Assembly: GCA_964568355.1 (NCBI GenBank)
Contig: CAZMRK010000618.1
Coordinates: 1 to 7,749, forward strand
Direction: 5' to 3'
From: JAJPJX01 sp964568355
GTDB taxonomy: Bacteria > Acidobacteriota > Terriglobia > Bryobacterales > Bryobacteraceae
Length of the DNA: 7,749 nt
Both the position numbers and the translations under genes were made by a program. Below are positions 1 to 6,029 of the stretch, piece by piece. Under the pieces are notes generated by a model, which did not search any database, was not told the DNA's origin, and saw only the letters and a program-made list of their open reading frames with translations. Position 1 is the first letter of the stretch, and each line of letters opens with the position of its first letter.

Positions 1-1167
1 TAGCAAATTGCCCCCCAGAAACTTCTTGATCCGCTCCTCACTATACCCGCGCCGCACCATAGCATCCGTAATCAAAGCCAGATCCCGAATATCGCGCATA
101 CCGCGCGGCGGAGTCGGCCCCCCATCGAAATCGCTGCCCAGCGCGACATGATCCTCCCCCGCGATCTGGATAGCACGGTCCACTACCGCTACCCACCCGT
201 CCGCGGCGAACTTCAGATCTTCCGGACAATCCACCCCGACCATGGGAAACTGAGGCGCCACGATGTGATCGATCTGCTCGATCGAAAGCGGAGTGCCGCG
301 TTTGGCGATCTCGGTAGTATCCCAGAAGGGCTTGCCGGCGTGCTGCGTGCGCCAGTCGAACATCTTGCGATTGTGGAACTCGTTGCCGATCTGGAAGCCG
401 ATCACCCCACCGTGATCGGCTAGTTTCGTCAGCAGCCAATCGGGCATGTTGCGGGGGATGTTGTTGAAACTGCGCAGGCCGTGGTGCGTAGCCACCACCG
501 GCACCCGGCTTACGTCGATGGCCTGGGAAATGGTTTCATCCGAGCCGTGCGAGACGTTGATGACCATGCCCAACCGGTTCATCTCCCGCACCACTGCCTT
601 GCCGTGCTCGTTGAGTCCGTGCCATTTGGGCGTGGCGCAGCAGGAATCGGCGAAGTTGTTGGCCCAGTTGTGCGCCGGCAGTTGGGCGGAGCGCAGCCCC
701 AGGCGGTAGAGGTCGCGCAGGATGCCCAAATCCCCATCCAGGTCGAAGCCGCCCTCCAGGTCCAGTACGGCGGCGATCTTGCCTTCATGGTTGATCCGGG
801 CGATATCGGCGGCATTGAGCGCCAGTCCGATCTTGTCCTTGTTCTTTTCCAGTTGCGTAAGGGCCAGGTCCATCAGGCGGAAGACCTGTTTCGTCTCCAG
901 CCGCTGGGGATAGTACTCTTCGGTGACAAAGATGGAAAAGAACATGGCGTCGACGCCGCCCTCTTTGGCGCGGGGCAAGTCGAACTGGCCGTCGCTGACC
1001 CGCTCGCCGATGTCACCCCCGTGGTACAACTGGCGGTCGATCACGTGCACGTGACCGTCGAAAACGAATGCCTGCTCGTGCAGTTTCCGGGCGCGCTCGG
1101 AAATTTGCGGCGCCTGGGCCAGAACGGCCACGGCGGCGAGCAGCAGCAGGCAGAATAGCAGCTTCAA
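1..1167 (-). CDS. Secreted M19-family (membrane/renal-type) dipeptidase, C-terminal end cut by window edge
   Basis: A zinc peptidase of the M19 (renal dipeptidase) family, expected to hydrolyse dipeptides, including D-amino-acid ones, outside the cytoplasm. I read 389 codons from a TTG start at 1167-1165. An AAGGAG ribosome-binding site at 1182-1177 lies nine bases upstream, and a good signal peptide follows (KLLF, then a Leu/Ala-rich core, likely cut after AQA at about residue 19). Family landmarks in order are DGHVHV (residues 37-42), DLEGG with Glu138, NVSHGS with His207, ATHHGL with His228, PRNMPD with Arg239 and GSDFDGG (344-350). These match the metal ligands, the substrate-binding Arg and the conserved Asp of the family. 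One oddity is that the first metal motif reads HxH where the mammalian enzyme has HxD. The last visible residues, GGNLL, match the usual C-terminal GxNxLRV, so only about ten residues are missing. The family call is secure; the substrate is not. Confidence 0.93.
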   Translation of the reverse strand, partial: MKLLFCLLLLAAVAVLAQAPQISERARKLHEQAFVFDGHVHVIDRQLYHGGDIGERVSDGQFDLPRAKEGGVDAMFFSIFVTEEYYPQRLETKQVFRLMDLALTQLEKNKDKIGLALNAADIARINHEGKIAAVLDLEGGFDLDGDLGILRDLYRLGLRSAQLPAHNWANNFADSCCATPKWHGLNEHGKAVVREMNRLGMVINVSHGSDETISQAIDVSRVPVVATHHGLRSFNNIPRNMPDWLLTKLADHGGVIGFQIGNEFHNRKMFDWRTQHAGKPFWDTTEIAKRGTPLSIEQIDHIVAPQFPMVGVDCPEDLKFAADGWVAVVDRAIQIAGEDHVALGSDFDGGPTPPRGMRDIRDLALITDAMVRRGYSEERIKKFLGGNLL

Positions 1168-1176
1168 TGGCGTGGT

Positions 1177-1182
1177 CTCCTT
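1177..1182 (-). promoter_or_regulatory. Ribosome-binding site that decides the TTG start of the M19 dipeptidase
   Basis: The minus strand reads AAGGAG, nine bases before the TTG at 1167. No ATG lies in this frame near the signal peptide, and the residues that follow form a complete hydrophobic signal sequence. This site is therefore the main reason for choosing TTG. Confidence 0.75.
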
Positions 1183-1191
1183 GAATCTATG

Positions 1192-1197
1192 AGCATA
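1192..1197 (-). promoter_or_regulatory. Possible -10 box for the M19 dipeptidase gene
   Basis: The minus strand reads TATGCT here, which would place transcription start close to 1185, just before the ribosome-binding site. No convincing -35 box is found at the normal spacing, so this is a weak candidate. Confidence 0.3.
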
Positions 1198-1225
1198 GCG
1201 GATTCGGGAGAACACCGGGCTTGTA

Positions 1226-1231
1226 TATAAT
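1226..1231 (+). promoter_or_regulatory. -10 box of the promoter for the tandem paralogue pair
   Basis: A perfect TATAAT lies 25 bases before the ATG at 1257. The -35 region at 16-17 bp spacing (about 1203-1209) matches poorly. An 8-bp perfect palindrome, GGTGCACC (1233-1240), spans the expected transcription start near 1238. A weak AAGG at 1243-1246 precedes the start codon. It is the only good promoter seen before the two-gene unit. Confidence 0.55.
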
Positions 1232-1256
1232 AGGTGCACCGTAAGGTAAATCCGAA

Positions 1257-2519
1257 ATGAAGATCTCCAGACGAGAGCTGATTACAGCCACGGCGGGAGC
1301 GCCGTTCGTACTGCGCGCAGCCCAGCGCCCCGCGCGTCCGAAACTCGCCGCCGTATGCACTATTTATTTCCGGATGTCGCACTCCCAGCACATCGTGGAC
1401 CGTTTCCTCGACGGCTACGGATGGAATAGCGAGCATCACCGGCCCCCCATGGACCTGGTGTCCATCTACGTGGACCAGATCGGCAAAGACGACCTGAGCC
1501 GCGAGCGCGTGGCGCGTCACCCCTCCCTGAAGGCGTTTTCCACCGTGGCGGAAACGCTGACCCTGGGCGGCAGCAAGCTGGCGGTGGACGGCGTGGTGCT
1601 GGTGGGCGAGCACGGCCATTATCCGAAGACGGAAAAGGGCCAGGTGCAGTATCCGCGCTATCAGCTTTTCCAGCAGATCGTGAAGGTGTTCAAGGATAGC
1701 GGGCGTTCCGTGCCTGTCTTCAACGATAAACACCTCTCCTGGAACTGGGACTGGGCCAAGGAGATGTACGACACTTCGCGGAGCATGGGATTTCCTCTCC
1801 AGGCCGGCTCCAGCCTTCCGGTTACCTGGCGTACGCCGGCGCTCGAAATGCCGCTGGGTTCGAAGATCCGGGAAGCGCTGACCGTAGGCTATGGCGGCGT
1901 GGACAGCTACGATTTCCACGCGCTCGAAACCCTTCAGTGCATGGTGGAGCGGCGCTATGGCGGCGAGTCCGGCGTGAAGTGGCTGCAGGCCTACCGCGGG
2001 GAGAACTTCTGGAAGGCCTACGAGGAAAAGCTCTGGTCGCACGAGCTGATGGAATCGGCGCTGTGCCGCAGCCATACGCTGACCCCGGCGCGCGAGGGCT
2101 TCAACGACATTCTGCCCACCACCGACGACATGCGGCGGATTGTCAAGAATCCCGTGGCCTACCAATACGAGCATCACGACGGGCTGAAATCCACCATGAT
2201 CCTTATGAACGGCCTGGTGCGCGATTTCAACTTTGCCGCGCAACTGGAAGGACATCGCGACCCCTTCTCCACCCAGATGTACCTGCCCATGCCGGACGGG
2301 CGCACGACGCTGGCCAATTTCTTCAGCCCGCTGGTCAATAACATGGAGAAGTTGTTCCTCACCGGCAAGACCGTCTATCCGATTGAGCGGACCTTGCTGA
2401 CTACCGGCCTGACCGCCGCCGGCGTCGAGAGCCTCTACCGCAAGCAGGAGCGCTATCAGACGCCGCACCTGGCGATCAAGTATCAGGCCACCAAAGAATC
2501 TACCTTCTGGAGAACATAA
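1257..2519 (+). CDS. Tat-exported protein of an unrecognised conserved family (paralogue A of a tandem pair)
   Basis: I do not recognise a characterised family for this 420-residue protein. The N-terminus (SRRELI, residues 4-9, then an Ala-rich stretch up to about AAQ at 23) looks like a twin-arginine signal, so the mature part probably folds in the cytoplasm before export. Motifs shared with the downstream paralogue are VDQ (72-74), GEHGxYPxxEKGQxQYPRY (117-135), NDKHLS (156-161), AGSSLPVTWR (183-192), a Gly-Gly-Asp segment leading to HALE (213-224), ERRxGGE (231-237) and DGLKST (308-313). It ends in KESTFWRT, almost as the paralogue does. The strand/helix order of the first 120 residues resembles a Gfo/Idh/MocA-type Rossmann domain, but the GxGxxG loop is absent; this fold idea is inference. 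Tat export would suit a protein that binds a cofactor. Start: ATG at 1257, 25 bases after a TATAAT box. Confidence 0.85.
   Translation: MKISRRELITATAGAPFVLRAAQRPARPKLAAVCTIYFRMSHSQHIVDRFLDGYGWNSEHHRPPMDLVSIYVDQIGKDDLSRERVARHPSLKAFSTVAETLTLGGSKLAVDGVVLVGEHGHYPKTEKGQVQYPRYQLFQQIVKVFKDSGRSVPVFNDKHLSWNWDWAKEMYDTSRSMGFPLQAGSSLPVTWRTPALEMPLGSKIREALTVGYGGVDSYDFHALETLQCMVERRYGGESGVKWLQAYRGENFWKAYEEKLWSHELMESALCRSHTLTPAREGFNDILPTTDDMRRIVKNPVAYQYEHHDGLKSTMILMNGLVRDFNFAAQLEGHRDPFSTQMYLPMPDGRTTLANFFSPLVNNMEKLFLTGKTVYPIERTLLTTGLTAAGVESLYRKQERYQTPHLAIKYQATKESTFWRT
2509..2512 (+). promoter_or_regulatory. Ribosome-binding site of paralogue B inside the end of paralogue A
   Basis: GGAG sits within the last codons of the upstream gene, 13 bases before the ATG at 2526. 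The spacing is slightly long, and together with the six-base intergenic gap it suggests translational coupling of the two genes. Confidence 0.5.
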
Positions 2520-2525
2520 CCAGTC

Positions 2526-3701
2526 ATGACCAAGCGAATTGCGGTAATCACCACCATCTACCGCTACCTCTCGCACGCCCAGCATGAGGCGGACCGGTTC
2601 CTCGTGGGCTACCCGATCAACGGCAAGTGGCACCGGCCCGATATGAAGATCGTGTCGCTGTATGTCGACCAGAAGCCCGAGGGAGATCAGAGCGAAGCGC
2701 GCGCCAGGGAGTTCGGGTTCCAAGTTTATCCGACCATCGCCGAGGCGCTGCGGTGCGGCGGCGATAAGCTGGCCGTGGACGCCGTGCTGATTATCGGCGA
2801 GCACGGGAACTACCCCAAGAACGAAAAGGGCCAGATCCAATATCCACGCTACGAGTTCTTCAAGCAGTGCGTGGACGTCTTCGAGAAAGACGGACGGGTG
2901 GTGCCGGTCTATAACGACAAGCACCTCTCCTATAGCTTCGAGAAGGCCAAGTGGATGGTCGACGCCTCGAAACGCCTGAAGTTTCCGATGCTGGCCGGCT
3001 CTTCGCTGCCCGTCACCTGGCGGCTGCCCCAACTGGAGCTTCCCTGGGGCTGCGAGATCGAGGATGCGCTGATGGTCGGCGTGGGTGGATCGGATCCCAT
3101 GGATTACCACGCGCTCGAAGCCATGCAATGCATGATCGAGCGGCGAAAGGGCGGCGAAACGGGCGTCAAATCGGTGCAATTGATCGAAGGCGATGCGGTG
3201 TGGAAGGCCGGGGATGAGGGCCGGTGGTCCAAGGAATTGCTTACCGCGGCTCTTTCCCGCAGCGATACGCCGCTGGGCATGACGGTCACCGACGGCCGCA
3301 CGCAGGACCTGGTGCACAACGGCGAACTGCCCAAACTGGTCAAAGATCCCGCGGCCTATTTCATCGAACGCAACGACGGCCTCAAGACCACGCTGCTGAT
3401 GCTCAACGGCGCGCTCAAGGACTACAACTTCGCTGCCCGGGTGAAGGGCATCGGCGTGGTCTCGAACCAGTTCCTGCTGACGCCGACGCCGAACGTGACC
3501 TATTCCGCCTGCCTCATCAGCCGGATCGAAGAGATGTTTGCGACCGGAAAGGCGCCCTATCCGGTGGAACGCACGCTGATCGTGAGCGGAGCACTGGAAG
3601 CCTGCCTGACCTCGAAGGTGCAGGATCACAAGAAGCTGGATACGCCGCACTTGAGCGTGCGCTATCTGGCTCCCAAAGAAAGCACCTTCGCCCGTACGTA
3701 A
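2526..3701 (+). CDS. Cytoplasmic protein of the same unrecognised family (paralogue B of a tandem pair)
   Basis: This 391-residue protein aligns along its whole length with the gene before it, with roughly half the positions matching by eye, but it has no signal peptide: the homologous part begins at once with KRIAVITTIY. Shared motifs are YVDQ (46-49), GEHGNYPKNEKGQIQYPRY (91-109), NDKHLSY (130-136), AGSSLPVTWR (157-166), DYHALE (193-198), ERRKGGETGVK (205-215), DGLKTT (284-289) and the terminal KESTFART. Residues 4-10 (beta), 17-28 (helix), 41-49 (beta), 56-76 (helix) and 84-91 (beta) follow a Rossmann-like order, and TIAEAL then VDAVLII resembles the Gfo/Idh/MocA N-domain without its glycine loop. 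That is inference; no catalytic residue can be named. It is co-transcribed with paralogue A (six-base gap), and its stop codon runs into a terminator hairpin. Confidence 0.85.
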   Translation: MTKRIAVITTIYRYLSHAQHEADRFLVGYPINGKWHRPDMKIVSLYVDQKPEGDQSEARAREFGFQVYPTIAEALRCGGDKLAVDAVLIIGEHGNYPKNEKGQIQYPRYEFFKQCVDVFEKDGRVVPVYNDKHLSYSFEKAKWMVDASKRLKFPMLAGSSLPVTWRLPQLELPWGCEIEDALMVGVGGSDPMDYHALEAMQCMIERRKGGETGVKSVQLIEGDAVWKAGDEGRWSKELLTAALSRSDTPLGMTVTDGRTQDLVHNGELPKLVKDPAAYFIERNDGLKTTLLMLNGALKDYNFAARVKGIGVVSNQFLLTPTPNVTYSACLISRIEEMFATGKAPYPVERTLIVSGALEACLTSKVQDHKKLDTPHLSVRYLAPKESTFART

Positions 3702-3727
3702 AACCGAAACGGTAGTTTCGGTTTTTT
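3700..3727 (+). terminator. Rho-independent terminator of the tandem paralogue pair
   Basis: The perfect 11-bp arms AAAACCGAAAC (3700-3710) and GTTTCGGTTTT (3715-3725) enclose a GGTA loop, and the hairpin runs into six T (3722-3727). The left arm begins inside the TAA stop codon of paralogue B. Confidence 0.85.
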
Positions 3728-3767
3728 CGAGCACGACCTAATGGAATGAAGCACTTGCAGAGAAGGG

Positions 3768-3790
3768 ACCGAAACGGCCGTTTCGGTTTT
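3768..3790 (+). repeat. Second copy of the palindrome, 20-bp perfect inverted repeat followed by T-run
   Basis: ACCGAAACGG is followed directly by its reverse complement (3768-3787) and then by extra T residues to 3790. It differs from the core of the terminator at 3703-3722 only in the two central loop bases. It may be a backup terminator, or one copy of a dispersed palindromic repeat. Confidence 0.75.
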
Positions 3791-3837
3791 CCGACAGGTC
3801 GTCCCGGCAAAAACCGCTCCCTCACGGTCGCGGCTCG

Positions 3838-3891
3838 GTAACGGGGTGCGGTTTAGTAACGGGATGCGGTTTAGTAGCGGGGATGCGACCC
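3838..3891 (+). repeat. 18-bp tandem repeat, two good copies plus one degenerate
   Basis: GTAACGGGGTGCGGTTTA (3838-3855) is followed directly by GTAACGGGATGCGGTTTA (3856-3873), one mismatch apart. A diverged third unit starts GTAGCGGGGATGCG (3874 on). A 7-bp inverted match of its GCGGTTT ends (AAACCGC) lies just upstream, near 3811-3818. The array sits in the spacer before the kinase promoter and looks non-coding. Confidence 0.75.
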
Positions 3892-3916
3892 GCTGGGGAT
3901 CGTTGCCTGCCCTGGT

Positions 3917-3922
3917 TATACT
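3917..3922 (+). promoter_or_regulatory. Possible -10 box for the acid sugar kinase operon
   Basis: TATACT lies only ten bases before the GTG start codon at 3933. A weak -35 match (TGGGGA, 3894-3899) sits at 17-bp spacing. If it is real, transcription would begin at about 3929-3931, giving an almost leaderless mRNA. Confidence 0.4.
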
Positions 3923-3932
3923 AAAGCTGCGC

Positions 3933-5027
3933 GTGGAAATTCTGGCCCTGGCTGACGACCTGACCGGAGCTTTGGAGATCGGAGCGAAGTTCGCCGCCCG
4001 CGGTATCGCCTCTCCCGTTACCACGCATCCTGACGTCGATTCCCTGGGCGCGGAGCGCGTGCAGGTGATCGATACCGAGACCCGGCATCTGCCCGCCGAA
4101 GAAGCCGGCCGCCGCGTCCTCTCGCTCGCCCGCGAGGCCCGCCGCCTGGGCGCGCGCTTGCTCTACCTGAAAACCGATTCGACCCTGCGCGGCAACATCG
4201 CGAGTGAACTGGAAGCGCTGCGGAAAGCCTGGCCTGAGTCGCGCCTGGTTTATGTGCCGGCCTATCCCAGGCTGGGCCGGACGGTCCGGGACGGCCAGCT
4301 CTACGTCGATGGCCTGGCCGTGGACCGAACGGCCTTCGCCCGCGATCCCCTGAATCCCGTCCGCCAGAGCCACATTCCCACCTTGTTGCAGTCCGGCTGT
4401 GAAGGTCCGGTGTGGGCTCTCCGCGTGGAGGAACTGGCCGCGGCCGCCGAACCGGCGATCTACGTCTGCGATGCCGAGACCGAAGCGGAAGTGGCGCGCG
4501 CCGCATCGTTCACGCTGGACGAAGCATTCAACGAAGCCACCTGCCGTCTGGCAGCCGGTCCCGCGGCTTTCGCCGAAGCGCTGGCGGCGGTTCTGACGCC
4601 GGGCCACGTGCCGGCGCCCGTCTGGCCGGTGGTTCGCACGTGCCTGGTGGTCAACGGCAGCCGCCACGAAGTTTCGCTCTCCCAGGTGCGCCACGCCCAG
4701 GCGTGCGATTGCCTGAATGATCGCTGGCAGCTCCTCGCTCTGCCGGAGGCGCAAGGCGAATCTGGCCTGGCCTATGCCGCCTGCGTGGCCCGGGCCGCCA
4801 TCGCCGCAATCGCACGGATCCAACCGGCCGGGCTGGTGGTCTTCGGGGGCGACACGGCCCTCGCCATCCTCAATGCTCTGGGCTGCGCTCGCCTGGAGCC
4901 GCTGGGCGAGATCCTTCCCGGAGTTCCCATTTCGCGGCTCGCCGGCCGGCCGCTGCTCCTCATCACCAAAGCCGGCGGATTCGGCCCGCCCGATCTTCTG
5001 TACGAGCTGCGAAAGCGGCTAAGCTGA
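3933..5027 (+). CDS. Four-carbon acid sugar kinase family protein (DUF1537/DtnK-OtnK type)
   Basis: ATP-dependent kinase of the DUF1537 family, which phosphorylates four-carbon sugar acids such as D-threonate or D-erythronate at C4 in the cytoplasm. Read from GTG it has 364 residues. The N-terminal substrate domain shows ADDLTGA (7-13), KTDSTLRGN (80-88), GRTVRDGQLYV (115-125) and FARDPLNPV (135-143). The C-terminal nucleotide domain shows VNGSRH (240-245), GGDTA (305-309), PGVP (329-332) and KAGGFG (346-351). The protein is somewhat shorter than the roughly 420 residues common in the family. I chose GTG at 3933 because family members begin almost at the ADDLTG strand. The in-frame ATG at 3846 would add 29 residues encoded by the tandem repeat. 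No clear ribosome-binding site is seen, so initiation may be leaderless. The PdxA-like gene follows after 11 bases, which supports a D-threonate or D-erythronate route. The exact substrate is not decidable. Confidence 0.92.
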   Translation: MEILALADDLTGALEIGAKFAARGIASPVTTHPDVDSLGAERVQVIDTETRHLPAEEAGRRVLSLAREARRLGARLLYLKTDSTLRGNIASELEALRKAWPESRLVYVPAYPRLGRTVRDGQLYVDGLAVDRTAFARDPLNPVRQSHIPTLLQSGCEGPVWALRVEELAAAAEPAIYVCDAETEAEVARAASFTLDEAFNEATCRLAAGPAAFAEALAAVLTPGHVPAPVWPVVRTCLVVNGSRHEVSLSQVRHAQACDCLNDRWQLLALPEAQGESGLAYAACVARAAIAAIARIQPAGLVVFGGDTALAILNALGCARLEPLGEILPGVPISRLAGRPLLLITKAGGFGPPDLLYELRKRLS

Positions 5028-5038
5028 AAGCAGAAAAC

Positions 5039-6028
5039 ATGAGCAAGCGCAAAGTGTACGGCATCACCATGGGAGATGCGAGCGGCGTTGGCCCGGAGAT
5101 CCTGCTGAAGGCCTATCGAGGCGGCGAATTCCGCTATCCCGTGGTGGCCTTCGGCGATCTGGATGCCCTGGCCTGGTATAACGATCGCCTGGGGTACGGC
5201 GTCGAGTTCCGCCAGATCGCGTCGCCGGAGGAGTACGCGCCGGGGCCGCTCCACGTGATCGATCACGGCATTCTGAGCGCCGCCGAAGTCACGCCGGGAC
5301 GGCTTAGCCGCCAGGCCGGATATGCCGCGCGCGAGTACGTGGTGGCCGCCACGCACGCCGCGCTGGCCGGCAGGATCGCGGCCATGGTGACGCTTCCCAT
5401 GAATAAGGAAGCCACCCAGCTCTCCGATCCCCACTTCGTGGGCCACACCGAACTGATCGGCGGGCTCTGCGGGGTGGAGGACGTCACCATCATGCTCGCC
5501 TCCGAGCAGTTGATCGTCACCCACGTGACCACCCACGTCTCGCTCGCCACCGCCATCGCCCGCGCTAAGAAGGATCGCATCTGCACGATCCTGCGCCTCA
5601 CCGCCGACGCCGTCGCCAGGCTGCGCCCCCACCCGCGCATCGCCGTGGCCGGGCTCAATCCACATGCCGGCGAGAACGGGTTATTCGGCGAGGAAGAGAT
5701 TCGGGAGATTCGACCCGCGGTGGAATGGGCGCAGAGCCAGGGCCTGCCTGTGGAAGGCCCCTTCCCGCCGGACACGGTTTTCTACATGGCCGTGCGCAAG
5801 AAGAAATTCGATGCCATCGTGTGCATGTACCACGATCAGGGCCACGTACCGCTCAAGCTCCTGGACTTCGAGGGCGGCGTCAACGTCGCCCTCGGCCTGC
5901 CGATCATCCGTACCTCGGTCGATCACGGCACGGCCTTCGATATCGCGGGGCAGGGCATCGCTTCGAGCGTCAGCCTCATCCGCGCCCTCGAATTCGCCGC
6001 CGGACTGGCCGGGGACGGGGCCAGATAG
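5039..6028 (+). CDS. PdxA-family dehydrogenase, probably catabolic 4-phospho-D-threonate/erythronate dehydrogenase (PdxA2 type)
   Basis: Metal- and NAD-dependent dehydrogenase of the PdxA family, 329 residues, full length. Visible motifs are ITMGDASGVGPE (9-20), LPMNKE (119-124), GHTE (135-138), THVTTH with His166, GLNPHAGE with His209, MYHDQG with His265, and GLPIIRTSVDHGTAFDIAG (286-304). His166, His209 and His265 match the three metal ligands of E. coli PdxA. GDAS replaces the usual GDPA. Canonical PdxA acts in vitamin B6 synthesis. Paired with a DUF1537 kinase, however, PdxA2 enzymes oxidise 4-phospho-D-threonate or 4-phospho-D-erythronate at C3, and the product loses CO2 to give dihydroxyacetone phosphate. 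The 11-base gap after the kinase gene supports the catabolic reading. The ribosome-binding site is weak, so expression may depend on coupling to the kinase. The gene ends one base from the convergent YceI gene. Confidence 0.93.
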   Translation: MSKRKVYGITMGDASGVGPEILLKAYRGGEFRYPVVAFGDLDALAWYNDRLGYGVEFRQIASPEEYAPGPLHVIDHGILSAAEVTPGRLSRQAGYAAREYVVAATHAALAGRIAAMVTLPMNKEATQLSDPHFVGHTELIGGLCGVEDVTIMLASEQLIVTHVTTHVSLATAIARAKKDRICTILRLTADAVARLRPHPRIAVAGLNPHAGENGLFGEEEIREIRPAVEWAQSQGLPVEGPFPPDTVFYMAVRKKKFDAIVCMYHDQGHVPLKLLDFEGGVNVALGLPIIRTSVDHGTAFDIAGQGIASSVSLIRALEFAAGLAGDGAR

Positions 6029-6029
6029 C

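Noticed and set aside
481..1158. A 225-codon plus-strand open frame
   Set aside because: It is the shadow of the M19 dipeptidase, whose full set of motifs is read on the minus strand from a TTG start.
1164..3734. An 856-codon open frame on the minus strand, antisense to both paralogues
   Set aside because: It is rich in His, Arg, Leu and Gln and shows no family motif. Its internal similarity simply mirrors the tandem paralogues on the other strand. The plus-strand genes have a promoter, starts and a terminator that fit.
3838..3891. CRISPR array
   Set aside because: The 18-bp units abut without spacers, there are fewer than three good copies, and no cas gene is nearby.
3846..3932. ATG at 3846 as the start of the kinase
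   Set aside because: It would add 29 residues encoded by the 18-bp repeat, upstream of the candidate promoter and with no counterpart in the family N-terminus.
3921..5665. Minus-strand open frames of about 300 codons opposite the kinase and PdxA-like genes
   Set aside because: They lack motifs and arise from GC-rich codon use; both plus-strand genes are unmistakable family members.
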